Assembly: GCA_964353865.1 (NCBI GenBank)
Contig: CAYGXJ010000002.1
Coordinates: 1-64,000, forward strand
Source: RBG-16-64-43 sp964353865
GTDB lineage: Bacteria > Chloroflexota > Anaerolineae > Anaerolineales > RBG-16-64-43
Length of the DNA stretch: 64,000 nucleotides
Reading direction: 5' to 3'
Part shown: piece after piece, positions 1 to 7,462 of the stretch
How the letters are laid out: every line of letters starts with the position of its first letter
Numbering within the stretch: the stretch's first letter is position 1
Program-made: the position numbers and the translations under genes
Notes under the pieces: generated by a model
What the model was told of the DNA's origin: nothing
Seen by the model: only the letters and a program-made list of their open reading frames with translations
Databases searched by the model: none

Positions 1-741
1 CTGACCCCCCATGTGGTGGTGCTGGTGGCCACGGTGCGCGCGCTCAAGATGCACGGCGGTGGGCCGCGGGTTGTAGCCGGAAAGCCGCTCGATTCGGCCT
101 ACACCGACGAGAACCTTGAACTGCTCAAGAAGGGCCTGCCCAACCTGCAGCATCACATCAAGAATGCGCTCAAGTTCGGCGTGCGGGTGGTCGTGGCGGT
201 CAACTCGTTTGCCGCGGATACGCCGGCCGAAGTTGAGTTGGTGCGCAAGGCGGCCATCGAGGCGGGCGCCGAAGACGCGGCGGTCTGCACGCACTGGATG
301 GACGGCGGCAATGGTGCAATACGGCTGGCTGAGATGGTCGTCAAGGCGGCCAACAAGCCCAACAACTTCAAGTTCCTGTATCCCCTGGAGTGGTCGATCA
401 AGCAGAAGATCGAGTGCCTGTGCAAAGAGATCTACGGCGCCGACGGCGTGGACTATTCGCCGGAAGCCGAGAAGAAGATCGCCCTCTACACGCGGCTGGG
501 GTTTGACAAGCTGCCGCTCAACATGGCGAAGACGCACCTTAGCCTCTCGCACGACCCGGCGCTCAAGGGCGTGCCCAAGGGCTATCGCATCCCGATCCGT
601 GACATCCGCGCCTCGGTGGGTGCCGGATTCCTGTACCCGCTGCTGGGCGAGATGCGCACCATGCCCGGCCTGCCGACGCGTCCCGTCTTCTACGATGTGG
701 ACCTGGACCTGAAAACCGGGCGCGTGGTAGGGTTGTTCTAG
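1..741 (+). CDS. fhs: Formate--tetrahydrofolate ligase, C-terminal part (5' end outside window)
   Basis: This is the last 246 residues of 10-formyl-THF synthetase, a cytosolic ATP-dependent enzyme that joins formate to tetrahydrofolate in one-carbon metabolism. The window opens in frame inside the gene; VVVLVATVRALKMHGG and the C-terminal GFLYPLLGEMRTMPGLPTRP are hallmarks of the family. The usual length is about 555 residues, so more than half lies off the left edge. The GTG at 13 is internal and not a start. The gene ends in TAG and is followed by a strong hairpin at 778, so it closes its transcription unit. Identification is secure; only the missing N-terminus with the nucleotide-binding loop cannot be checked. 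Confidence 0.96.
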   Translation: MTPHVVVLVATVRALKMHGGGPRVVAGKPLDSAYTDENLELLKKGLPNLQHHIKNALKFGVRVVVAVNSFAADTPAEVELVRKAAIEAGAEDAAVCTHWMDGGNGAIRLAEMVVKAANKPNNFKFLYPLEWSIKQKIECLCKEIYGADGVDYSPEAEKKIALYTRLGFDKLPLNMAKTHLSLSHDPALKGVPKGYRIPIRDIRASVGAGFLYPLLGEMRTMPGLPTRPVFYDVDLDLKTGRVVGLF

Positions 742-777
742 GCACCGGCTCCCACTTGATCGCACGGGCACTCTCCC

Positions 778-803
778 AGAGGCCGGGCCTAGCCCGGCCT
801 CTT
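778..803. terminator. Rho-independent-type terminator after fhs
   Basis: A perfect 11-bp stem, AGAGGCCGGGC paired with GCCCGGCCTCT around a CTA loop, begins 36 nt after the fhs stop and is followed by TTGATTTCT. The U-tract is weak, but position and stem strength fit termination of the rightward fhs transcript. Confidence 0.7.
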
Positions 804-921
804 GATTTCTACGGGGGCGGACTGCCTTCGGGTGGGCTGCTAGGTGCGATCGTGTGACCGAGGGCCCCACGCCCGGATGAACCCCGGGCCGCGCGGACCG
901 GGTCCGCCGGCTGGCGGGGGG

Positions 922-957
922 AGGAAAGCGCAACCGCCGGCGAATCCGCCGGCGGTT
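922..957 (-). terminator. Terminator of rpsO
   Basis: An 11-bp perfect stem, AACCGCCGGCG / CGCCGGCGGTT with an AATC loop, sits 28 nt beyond the rpsO stop. Read on the minus strand it is followed by GCGCTTTCC. It faces the fhs terminator, as expected between convergent genes. Confidence 0.75.
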
Positions 958-985
958 CTCATCAAACGACAGGATGCACCCTCAC

Positions 986-1258
986 CTACTTGCGGCGCAG
1001 GCCAAGCCTCTCGGTAAGCGCGTTGTAGGCATTGGGGTTGGCATGGCTGAGATACAGCAGGTGGCGCCGGCGCTGGCCGACGAGCATCAGCAGGCCGCGG
1101 CGCGAGGATTCGTCGTGCTTGTGCGCCTTGAGATGTTCGGTGAGCTGGTGGATGCGTGCGGTGAGCAGCGCGATCTGAACTTCTGGGGAACCGGTGTCAC
1201 CGTCGTGCCGGTGGTACGAGTCCATCAACTGTTTCTTCTGATCTGTGGTGAGCGGCAT
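986..1258 (-). CDS. rpsO: 30S ribosomal protein S15
   Basis: A 90-residue S15, which binds 16S rRNA helices h20-h22 and nucleates assembly of the platform of the small subunit. The sequence carries the family core DTGSPEVQIALLTARI and SSRRGLLMLVGQRRRHLLYL and has normal length. The open frame extends further upstream, but the start is set at 1258 because MPLTTDQKK matches S15 N-termini and AAGGAGG lies 7 nt before it. A TATAAT box at 1334-1339 (minus strand) and a downstream hairpin suggest a single-gene unit with a leader of about 70 nt. S15 represses its own mRNA in many bacteria; I could not assign a pseudoknot here. Confidence 0.97.
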   Translation of the reverse strand: MPLTTDQKKQLMDSYHRHDGDTGSPEVQIALLTARIHQLTEHLKAHKHDESSRRGLLMLVGQRRRHLLYLSHANPNAYNALTERLGLRRK

Positions 1259-1333
1259 GACACTGCCTCCTTCTGTGCAGGTCGCCCGTCCGGCAGCCGG
1301 AATGCCGCCGAGGGGCCTAGTCAATGTGTCCGC

Positions 1334-1339
1334 ATTATA
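1334..1339 (-). promoter_or_regulatory. -10 box of the rpsO promoter
   Basis: The minus strand reads TATAAT here, about 75 nt before the rpsO start. A TTGACA lies upstream but only 11 bp away, too close for a normal -35, so only the -10 is called. Confidence 0.5.
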
Positions 1340-1366
1340 CCAAATGGATTTGTCAAGCAGGGCGCG

Positions 1367-1372
1367 TATAAT
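1367..1372 (+). promoter_or_regulatory. -10 box of the divergent M23-like gene
   Basis: A TATAAT lies 37 nt before the ATG at 1410. No convincing -35 is present at 16-18 bp. It is back-to-back with the rpsO -10 box, so the two genes share a 50-bp divergent promoter region. Confidence 0.45.
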
Positions 1373-1409
1373 TCGACGCGCCGCGCGTCTCTTGGCGCGA
1401 CAGGCCGAC

Positions 1410-2108
1410 ATGCGACGACCAACCGCACTTCTCTCGCTGCTCATCATCGTGCTACTGGTGGGCGCCTATTTTGCGTGGCGCACCTGGGGCGGCGCAGCCT
1501 CGCGCCTGGTGAGGCTGCGCCAGTATCTGGGGCAGCCAACAGCCCACGCCGACTGGATGCTGCGGGCCGGGCAGCGCTGCGGCGCAGCACCCTTGCTCTT
1601 CCCGACTGACGGCTACATTGGGTTCGTGCGCGGCGATTCGTTCCGCCAGCTGCAGCGGCACCAGGGCATCGATGTGTTCGGCCCGCTGCCGCTGGGCGAG
1701 ACGCCCGTTCTCTCCGCCTACGCCGGCTACCTGACGCGCCTCGCCGAATGGAAGAGCACGGTCATCGTGCGCGTGCCTGAGGATCCGCTGCAGCCCGGCC
1801 GGCAAATCTGGCTTTACTACACCCACATGGCGGATGCAAACGGCGTTTCGTTCATCGACCCCGCCTTCCCTCCGGGCAGCGTCGAAGTTCCGGTGGCGGA
1901 GGGCACCGTGCTCGGGCACCAGGGTGATTACTCGGGCGACCCGGACAACCCGGTGGGGATCCACTTGCACTTCTCAATTGTGCGCGACGACAGCCTCGGC
2001 CATTTCCGCAATGAGCTTGAGTTCGGCAACACCCTCGACCCCTCGCCCTACCTGGGATTGCCGCTCGAGGCAGGCCGCGCAGAAAACTGGCCCATTGTGT
2101 GCCCTTGA
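1410..2108 (+). CDS. Membrane-anchored M23-like (LytM-type) protein
   Basis: A 232-residue protein with an N-terminal hydrophobic segment (about residues 6-25, LLSLLIIVLLVGAYFAW), which probably anchors it or acts as an uncleaved signal. The rest resembles the M23/LytM metallopeptidase fold: HQGIDVFGPLPLGETPVLSA in the first half and HLHFSIV near the C-terminus. M23 enzymes use an HxxxD motif plus an HxH pair to cleave peptidoglycan peptides. Here H-Q-G-I-D and H-L-H are both present, so the enzyme could be active outside the membrane. The upstream in-frame extension is ignored because it overlaps the rpsO leader. Substrate and activity are inferred. Confidence 0.7.
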   Translation: MRRPTALLSLLIIVLLVGAYFAWRTWGGAASRLVRLRQYLGQPTAHADWMLRAGQRCGAAPLLFPTDGYIGFVRGDSFRQLQRHQGIDVFGPLPLGETPVLSAYAGYLTRLAEWKSTVIVRVPEDPLQPGRQIWLYYTHMADANGVSFIDPAFPPGSVEVPVAEGTVLGHQGDYSGDPDNPVGIHLHFSIVRDDSLGHFRNELEFGNTLDPSPYLGLPLEAGRAENWPIVCP

Positions 2109-2173
2109 CCCCGCCGCGAGCCCCGCGAGTCTGTTCCTTGAAGAACCTCTCGCCATTCCATGGCCCACCTGGC

Positions 2174-2179
2174 TATAAT
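2174..2179 (+). promoter_or_regulatory. -10 box before the OsmC-family gene
   Basis: TATAAT lies 67 nt before the ATG at 2247. No good -35 is seen at standard spacing, so this rests on the -10 alone. Confidence 0.45.
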
Positions 2180-2246
2180 CGCCTCGGCTCTTACAGGCTC
2201 GCGGCGCGAATGCTGGCGAGCGATGAATTCAAGTGAGGGAGGAACG

Positions 2247-2672
2247 ATGGCAGAGCGAATCGCCGAGGCCGTGTGGGAAGGCGGGCTGCGCAGCGGACGT
2301 GGACGCATGAAACTTGGCGGGGGAGCCTACGAAGGCCCATATTCGTTCGGTTCGCGCTTCGAGGAGGCCGCGGGGACCAATCCAGAGGAGTTGATCGCCG
2401 CCGCCCATGCGGGTTGTTACTCGATGGCGCTCTCGGGGGAATTGGAGGGCGCCGGGTTCACGGCGGATCGCATTACCACCCAGGCGCATGTGCATGTGGA
2501 GAAGGTGGCCGACAAGTGGACGGTGACGCGCATCCACCTGGTCACCGAAGCCAAGGTTCCCGGAATCGATAAGGCCACTTTCCAGGCCAAGGCGGAACAG
2601 GCCAAGCTCGGCTGTCCGATCTCGCGCCTGCTGGCCGCCACGGCGATCAGCCTGGAAGCCAAACTGGCCTAG
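2247..2672 (+). CDS. OsmC-family peroxiredoxin
   Basis: A 141-residue OsmC/Ohr-type thiol peroxidase that reduces organic hydroperoxides in the cytosol. The two redox cysteines are in place: C57 in AAHAGCYSMAL and C123 in KLGCPISRLL. The start at 2247 is chosen over an upstream in-frame ATG at 2160 because GGGAGG lies 6 nt before it and MAERIAEAVWEG matches family N-termini. The gene stands alone between two promoters. SACOL1771/YhfA-like members share this size; OsmC proper is favoured over Ohr by the HAGCYSMAL form. Confidence 0.92.
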   Translation: MAERIAEAVWEGGLRSGRGRMKLGGGAYEGPYSFGSRFEEAAGTNPEELIAAAHAGCYSMALSGELEGAGFTADRITTQAHVHVEKVADKWTVTRIHLVTEAKVPGIDKATFQAKAEQAKLGCPISRLLAATAISLEAKLA

Positions 2673-2703
2673 GGTGCGCCGGAGGACCATTCGCGGCCGC
2701 GCC

Positions 2704-2732
2704 TTGCCACATGCGTGTGGTTGTTGTATGCT
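2704..2732 (+). promoter_or_regulatory. Sigma-A promoter for the small membrane protein
   Basis: TTGCCA and TATGCT are separated by exactly 17 bp, 75 nt before the ATG at 2808. Confidence 0.6.
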
Positions 2733-2807
2733 TCCACCGTCCCGGATGGGGCGAGGCAGGCCCGGCGCTGGGCTGCCCGACCCCGCGTCTAAGGAGGAGG
2801 AACCGCG

Positions 2808-3113
2808 ATGGATATGAACTCGATCACGGCAGTTCTGCAGATCTTGGGCCTCATCTTCCGCCCGCTGGGTTTCCTGGTCTTCGGCGTGGCTGCCGGATGG
2901 CTTGCCTCTTTGCCGTTCACTACGGAAGCCAAGTGGTGGCAATTGGAAATCGCCGCCTTGCTCGGATTGCTGGGCTCGGTGGTGACGTTGAGCATCTACA
3001 GTGGAGCAGGCAGCGTGGGTGCCTACGCCCTGGGCGCTGGAGCGAGCGTGCTGTTCTTCGGAATGCGTGCCGGGCGCCCGCCCTCCGAACCGCGCGCCGA
3101 AAAGAAACCCTGA
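2808..3113 (+). CDS. Small membrane protein, unknown function
   Basis: A 101-residue protein with two or three hydrophobic stretches (about residues 8-32, 43-65 and 66-86) and a short charged tail, EPRAEKKP. It is a credible gene: a Shine-Dalgarno AAGGAGGAGG precedes the ATG, a 17-bp-spaced promoter lies upstream and a strong terminator follows. The glycine-rich middle resembles holin-like or DUF-type two-TM proteins, but I recognise no family. It stands as its own transcription unit. Confidence 0.75.
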   Translation: MDMNSITAVLQILGLIFRPLGFLVFGVAAGWLASLPFTTEAKWWQLEIAALLGLLGSVVTLSIYSGAGSVGAYALGAGASVLFFGMRAGRPPSEPRAEKKP

Positions 3114-3146
3114 TCGCGAGCTCAACCCTCGCCTCGTGCCCAATGT

Positions 3147-3183
3147 CACAGGCCCCCGCGGGTAACGGGGGCCTGTGGTTTTC
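3147..3183 (+). terminator. Terminator of the small membrane protein gene
   Basis: A perfect 12-bp stem, CACAGGCCCCCG / CGGGGGCCTGTG with a 7-nt loop, is followed by GTTTTCTG, 33 nt after the stop. Confidence 0.88.
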
Positions 3184-3320
3184 TGCTGTCGTTGAGTGCG
3201 GATTGCCGGGGCCCGGATCGATGTCCAGGCCGCGAGCTTTCTCATCCGGCGCTTAGCCGGATTTCAGGTGAGTCTCACTTGACGTGGCTATTCTTCACCG
3301 TGCATTCTCCTCCAAACGCA

Positions 3321-3351
3321 ACCGCGCCCGGTGTACGCCTTCGGGTGCGGT
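3321..3351 (-). terminator. Possible terminator of the esterase gene
   Basis: A 10-bp stem (ACCGCGCCCG with CGGGTGCGGT, one wobble pair, 11-nt loop) lies 5 nt after the leftward stop at 3357. The following bases on the minus strand are TGCGTTTGG, a poor U-tract. Confidence 0.45.
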
Positions 3352-3356
3352 GCGAT

Positions 3357-4319
3357 TTAACGCCACTCGCTTGCATACCAACTCATATATTCCGCCAGAT
3401 GGGCCCGCCAATAAGAATCCGCATGCGCCCCGGAATTGAGCTGCCAGGTGACCTCCAATCCGCTCGCGCTCAGCTGATCGGCAATGGCTTGCACCGCATC
3501 CCGTTGGACATCCTTGTCCCCGATATCGACGTACACCTGCGGCTTCAGGCCGGCCGGCATCGCCGTGAGCCAGCCGGGCAAGTGGGCCTGATCCACTTCC
3601 ACCGGGGTCAAGCTGTGCAGCCCCATCGCGCCGAAGAGATCGGGGCGCTGCATCTCGACGCGCAGGGCCTGGGCTGCCCCCAACGATAGGCCGCCGATCG
3701 CGCGTTGCGTACGGCTTTCGTTCACGGCGTAGTGTATATCGAGAGCCGGCAGGAGATCCGCCAGGATGAACGCGTCCGAGGCGTTGTCCAGCGGCGAGTT
3801 GGGCATAACGATGATCAACGGCGGCAGCGCGCCCGAGGCAATCATGCGGTCGGCGGTTTCGGCGATACCGAGCGAGCGCCACTGCTGCGCATTGCGCTCA
3901 GCGGCATGCAACAGAATCAGCAGCGGGTAGCGCACGCCGGGCTCGGCCTCGTAACAGGGCGGGAGATACGCGATCCATGTGAGCGTGGGGCCGCCCAGCG
4001 AGTTTGGCGCCGAATCGTTCACCGTGCGCCCGGGAGCTTCGCGGCAATCGCCGCCAGCGGCTTGGGTCGAAAGCGATACCGGGATGAGCGTGGCCTCACC
4101 CGGCGCAGCCAATTGGTCGGGTGGGATGAACGGGCTGGGGGTGAGGGGGGGCGCGTGCGTGGCGAGCACGGCCCGCTTGGAGGCCGGCAGACGAGGCAGG
4201 CAGGCGCCGGTGGCGAATGCCGCGATCAGCAAGATCGTGGCCAGGAACGTGCGGCGGCCCCGCCCGCGCAGCCTATCGCAGGGAGGGATCAACCGAGGCG
4301 AGAGGGGAGTGATTCCCAC
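3357..4319 (-). CDS. Esterase D/Fes-type alpha/beta-hydrolase lipoprotein
   Basis: A 320-residue probable lipoprotein with a basic N-terminus, a hydrophobic core (LATILLIAAFATGAC) and the lipobox-like TGAC, then an alpha/beta-hydrolase of the esterase D family. The nucleophile elbow is GGLSLGA (GxSxG). Candidate acid and histidine are in DIGDKD and GAHADSYWRAHL, matching the His-x-x-x-x-W pattern of these esterases. The frame stays open upstream to 4580, but that part overlaps the ilvE promoter. GTG at 4319 is preferred because GGGAG lies 9 nt upstream and it leaves a proper signal peptide. Substrate unknown; carbohydrate or siderophore ester hydrolysis is typical of the family. Confidence 0.78.
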   Translation of the reverse strand: MGITPLSPRLIPPCDRLRGRGRRTFLATILLIAAFATGACLPRLPASKRAVLATHAPPLTPSPFIPPDQLAAPGEATLIPVSLSTQAAGGDCREAPGRTVNDSAPNSLGGPTLTWIAYLPPCYEAEPGVRYPLLILLHAAERNAQQWRSLGIAETADRMIASGALPPLIIVMPNSPLDNASDAFILADLLPALDIHYAVNESRTQRAIGGLSLGAAQALRVEMQRPDLFGAMGLHSLTPVEVDQAHLPGWLTAMPAGLKPQVYVDIGDKDVQRDAVQAIADQLSASGLEVTWQLNSGAHADSYWRAHLAEYMSWYASEWR

Positions 4320-4469
4320 GCGTGGCGTCTCCCGGGAAATAAAACCCCGTCGCGCTGAGCAAGCGGGCTTGCCCGGCTGACGGGGGCGCCTGTTGTGCCT
4401 AGTGTAGGGCAGATCATCTGCCTCGTCAAGGCAACCACAGCTCATGGACGATGGGCCGGAGGGTGGGGA

Positions 4470-4475
4470 TATAAT
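4470..4475 (+). promoter_or_regulatory. -10 box of ilvE
   Basis: TATAAT lies 47 nt before the ilvE ATG. A weak TGGACG sits 19 bp upstream as a possible -35. Confidence 0.5.
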
Positions 4476-4522
4476 CGCCTCGCGGTTGCGGAGGGCATGG
4501 ACCGCTTGGCATAGGAGGGAGA

Positions 4523-5470
4523 ATGGCGGGTCCCATATTTGCGTTTTTCGAGGGCCGCATCGTACCCTACGCGCAGGCACACGTGGGGATGCTCAACCAC
4601 ACCCTGAACTACGGCACAGGTGTCTTCGGCGGTCTGCGCGCCTACTGGAATGAAACCCGGGCTCAACTGTACCTGTTCCGCCCGCTCGACCATTTCCGCC
4701 GCTTCATCGAGTCGTCGCGCTTACTGAACATGCAGCTCCCGTACGACGGCGCGGACTTGCTCAGACACACTGTAGATTTGCTTCGCGCCGAGGAGCATAA
4801 GGCGGACATGTACATCCGTCCGCTGGCATACTTTGCTGAGGAGATGATCGGCGTGCGGCTGCACGACCTGCAGTCGCGGGTGGCGATTGTGGCAGTGCCC
4901 TTTGGGCGCTACTTGGAGCACGAGGAGGGAGCTCACGCCACCATTTCCTCCTGGCGCCGGGTGGACGATAACAGCATCCCCGCGCGCGGCAAGATCACCG
5001 GGTCGTACGTCAACTCCGCGCTGATCAAGACGGATGCCCTGCGTTCGGGGTACGACGAGGCCATCGTGCTCAACTCGGATGGGCACGTGGCGGAAGGCAG
5101 CGCCGAGAACTTCTTCATGGTGCGCCACGGTGAGCTCATCACGCCGCCGATCACCGATAACATCCTGGAGGGCATCACACGCCGTACGCTGATGACCCTG
5201 GCGCGTGACGACCTCGGCCTGACCGTGGTGGAGCGCCCGATCGATCGCACCGAAGTCTATTTGGCCGAGGAGGCTTTCTTCTGCGGCACGGGCGTGCAGA
5301 TAGCCGCCATCACGCGCATCGACCACCGGCCGCTGGGCGAGGGCCGTATGGGCCCGGTGGTGACGCGCCTGCGCGACCTGTACTTCCAGGTCGTACGCGG
5401 CGGAGAGGCCAAGTACTCTTCGTGGCTGACCCCGGTGTACGACGTGGAACGGATTGCGGCGAGGGCCTGA
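4523..5470 (+). CDS. ilvE: Branched-chain amino acid aminotransferase
   Basis: A 315-residue class IV PLP aminotransferase that interconverts valine, leucine and isoleucine with their 2-oxo acids. The Schiff-base lysine is most likely K157 in RGKITGSYVNSALIK, and EGSAENFF (around 191) is the glutamate motif that holds the PLP pyridine nitrogen. GTGVFGGLRAY and the C-terminal FFCGTGVQIAAI also match. D-amino-acid aminotransferases share the fold, but length and the full substrate-loop pattern favour IlvE. AGGAGGGAGA directly before the ATG fixes the start. No other ilv genes are adjacent, so it is a detached copy of the pathway step. Confidence 0.93.
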   Translation: MAGPIFAFFEGRIVPYAQAHVGMLNHTLNYGTGVFGGLRAYWNETRAQLYLFRPLDHFRRFIESSRLLNMQLPYDGADLLRHTVDLLRAEEHKADMYIRPLAYFAEEMIGVRLHDLQSRVAIVAVPFGRYLEHEEGAHATISSWRRVDDNSIPARGKITGSYVNSALIKTDALRSGYDEAIVLNSDGHVAEGSAENFFMVRHGELITPPITDNILEGITRRTLMTLARDDLGLTVVERPIDRTEVYLAEEAFFCGTGVQIAAITRIDHRPLGEGRMGPVVTRLRDLYFQVVRGGEAKYSSWLTPVYDVERIAARA

Positions 5471-5503
5471 GCGCATGCTGCGCGCCGCACGGACTTTATC
5501 CTG

Positions 5504-6403
5504 ATGCATTTCACGCCTGTGCGTGCACGCGCGCTGGCCATCCACCTCTCCGCCAGCCTCGGGCTCTGCGCCGTCCTGGGGTTTGGACTCTGGCGCTTGC
5601 GGGGGGCGACCCTCAATTGGCAGTCGGCGGTGGCGCTGCTGGGCGTGGCGGCAGCCATCGCCGGGCTGCCCGTCATCGCCACGCGCCTGATCGCGCTCGC
5701 GCGTGCCGGCTATGGACTCGACTCGCAGGCACTGACCCTGCGCTGGGGTGGCGACCTGGAAGTGGTGCCGCTCGATCACATCCTGGAGTTGCGCACTGGC
5801 GGGGGGATTGCGCCCGGCGTACGTCGGCGAGTCGCTGCCCGCAGCGGATGGTCGCGCGCGCGTTTCACCCAGGAGGACGGGCAGCGCGTGGAGGCCTTCG
5901 CCTCCTCCAGCGGAGCGAACCTGGTGCTGGTCGCCACATCCCATAGCACCTGGGCACTTTCTCCGGCCGATCTATCCGGGTTTGTGGATGCCTTCTCCCG
6001 CTTCAGCGCTGTCATCTCGGCGGAGAAAGCCGAAGGCCTCTCGTATCGCCGTCCCACCTTCGCACGCGAGTTGCTGGGCAGCCGTTTCGCGCAAGCCACC
6101 GTCGCCACATCCTCCATCGGTTTGTTACTACTCATGATGCTGCTGCTGGCCGTGCAGCCCGCCTTGGTGCGCGAGCATCCCTTCACCTTCGATGCCGCCG
6201 GCGTGCCCACGGGTTTGGGTTCGCCGGCTCGGATGCTCTTGCTGCCGGTCTTTGGAATGATGGCCTGGCTATTGGACCTTGGGCTGGGTTGGGTGGCTGT
6301 GCGCCGGCGCGACTATGTGGCGGCGTATATGGTGATGGGCGTGGGGTTGATGACGACCGTCGGGTTGTGGATCGGAGTCCTTATGTTGTTGCGCTTCGCG
6401 TGA
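5504..6403 (+). CDS. PH-domain-containing membrane protein, unknown function
   Basis: A 299-residue protein with two N-terminal membrane segments (about 11-30 and 43-62), a soluble stretch resembling a bacterial PH-like domain (about 66-170, with YGLDSQALTLRWGGDLEVVP) and three C-terminal membrane segments (about 198-218, 243-265, 272-296). It begins 33 nt after ilvE and may be cotranscribed with it. No Shine-Dalgarno is obvious at 5504, but an upstream ATG runs straight into a stop. Function is not predictable from the sequence. Confidence 0.72.
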   Translation: MHFTPVRARALAIHLSASLGLCAVLGFGLWRLRGATLNWQSAVALLGVAAAIAGLPVIATRLIALARAGYGLDSQALTLRWGGDLEVVPLDHILELRTGGGIAPGVRRRVAARSGWSRARFTQEDGQRVEAFASSSGANLVLVATSHSTWALSPADLSGFVDAFSRFSAVISAEKAEGLSYRRPTFARELLGSRFAQATVATSSIGLLLLMMLLLAVQPALVREHPFTFDAAGVPTGLGSPARMLLLPVFGMMAWLLDLGLGWVAVRRRDYVAAYMVMGVGLMTTVGLWIGVLMLLRFA

Positions 6404-6447
6404 AGCAGCCGGCCCCGGTGATACGGTGAGCGCGAGCCCGCTCTTGC

Positions 6448-6552
6448 CACTCCACAGTGGGGAGCCATTTCTCCACACCGACCCGGCAGGCTCTGCGCCT
6501 TTTCTGCACTTCCCAGGCAGAGTTATCAACAGGCCCGGGGCACTTATCCACA
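6448..6552 (+). promoter_or_regulatory. Cluster of DnaA-box-like nonamers
   Basis: Five nonamers lie on the same strand within 105 bp: CACTCCACA (6448), TTCTCCACA (6469), TTCTGCACT (6503), TTATCAACA (6523) and a perfect TTATCCACA (6544). Start-to-start spacings are 21, 34, 20 and 21 bp. The consensus TTATNCACA is matched 6, 8, 7, 8 and 9 times out of 9. The last box ends one base before the GTG of the DUF92 gene. The cluster occupies the whole intergenic gap; no AT-rich unwinding element is visible. Confidence 0.6.
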
Positions 6553-6553
6553 C

Positions 6554-7381
6554 GTGATCAACACTCTTCTCTCTCGCTGGTTACTGGCCCTCGGCCTGGC
6601 GCTGATCGTGAGCCTGGCGGCCTTCCGCATGGGGCTGCTTTCGCCGGGCGGTGCAGCGGCCGCGGTGCTTGTCGGCACGATGGTCTTTAGCGGTGCCGGC
6701 TTGCCTGGTGCGGCGCTGCTGCTCGCTTTCTTCATGAGTTCGTCGCTTCTCACACGAGCGGCTAACCCGCGCGCCGCCGAGGCGGCGGAAAAGTTTTCGA
6801 AAAGTGGGCGGCGCGATGCCGCGCAGGTGCTGGCCAATGGAGGATTGGCGGCCCTTCTGGCTGGGGCGATTCTTCCCGCGGCCGGGGAACTCTCCCCGGT
6901 GGTGTGGGCCGCATTCGCGGGCGCGCTGGCGGCGGCCAACGCCGATACCTGGGCCACCGAAATCGGCGTGCGCTTTGGACACCGGCCCGTGCTCATTACC
7001 ACGCTTGCGCCTGCAACTCCGGGAACCTCGGGCGCGGTATCCGGTGCCGGCCTGGCCGCCTCATTTGGCGGAGCGGGTCTCATCGCACTGTTGTCGCTCT
7101 TGGGTGCGCCCGGCGCCCGGGCAGCGCTGCTGCTGGCCGGGCTCACGGCCATTGCGGGAAGCCTGGGGGCGCTGGCCGATAGCCTGCTCGGAGCGACTCT
7201 GCAAGCACGTTACCGTTGCCTCGTCTGCGGCAAAGTCACCGAACAGCATCCCCAACATCGTTGCGGCGGTTCGACCACGCTCACCGGCGGCTGGGCTGTG
7301 GTCTCAAACGAAGTGGTAAACTTCGCCTGCACAGCGGTAGGCGCTGCGCTGGCGGGGGCATTGGCTGGCTGGCTGGCATGA
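6554..7381 (+). CDS. DUF92 family membrane protein (VTE6/TMEM19-like)
   Basis: A 275-residue, very hydrophobic protein with about six or seven membrane segments, belonging to DUF92. NADTWATEIG, LTTLAPATPGTSGAVSG-like and GSLGALADSLLGA are the conserved family motifs. Plant VTE6 phosphorylates phytyl phosphate, and some bacterial members are annotated as prenyl-phosphate kinases; that role is inferred. A short cysteine-bearing insert (CLVCGKVTEQHPQHRCGG, C-x2-C) lies before the last two membrane segments. The start is GTG 6554, right behind the DnaA-box cluster, without a clear Shine-Dalgarno. Confidence 0.8.
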   Translation: MINTLLSRWLLALGLALIVSLAAFRMGLLSPGGAAAAVLVGTMVFSGAGLPGAALLLAFFMSSSLLTRAANPRAAEAAEKFSKSGRRDAAQVLANGGLAALLAGAILPAAGELSPVVWAAFAGALAAANADTWATEIGVRFGHRPVLITTLAPATPGTSGAVSGAGLAASFGGAGLIALLSLLGAPGARAALLLAGLTAIAGSLGALADSLLGATLQARYRCLVCGKVTEQHPQHRCGGSTTLTGGWAVVSNEVVNFACTAVGAALAGALAGWLA

Positions 7382-7462
7382 GCCCCGCTCCGTGCGCCAC
7401 CCCTGCAGACGGCTCGACCTCTTGCTTTACCCGCGCGAACCCCACCCATGAGGAGGCAGATG

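Noticed and set aside
1334..1372. TTGACA-N11-TATAAT on both strands as an unusual promoter type
   Set aside because: The 11-bp spacing arises from one overlapping TTGTCAA; other promoters in the window have 16-18 bp, so only the -10 boxes were kept.
4721..5944. A 407-codon frame opposite ilvE
   Set aside because: ilvE is clearly coding; the opposite frame is Arg/His/Gln-rich without recognisable motifs.
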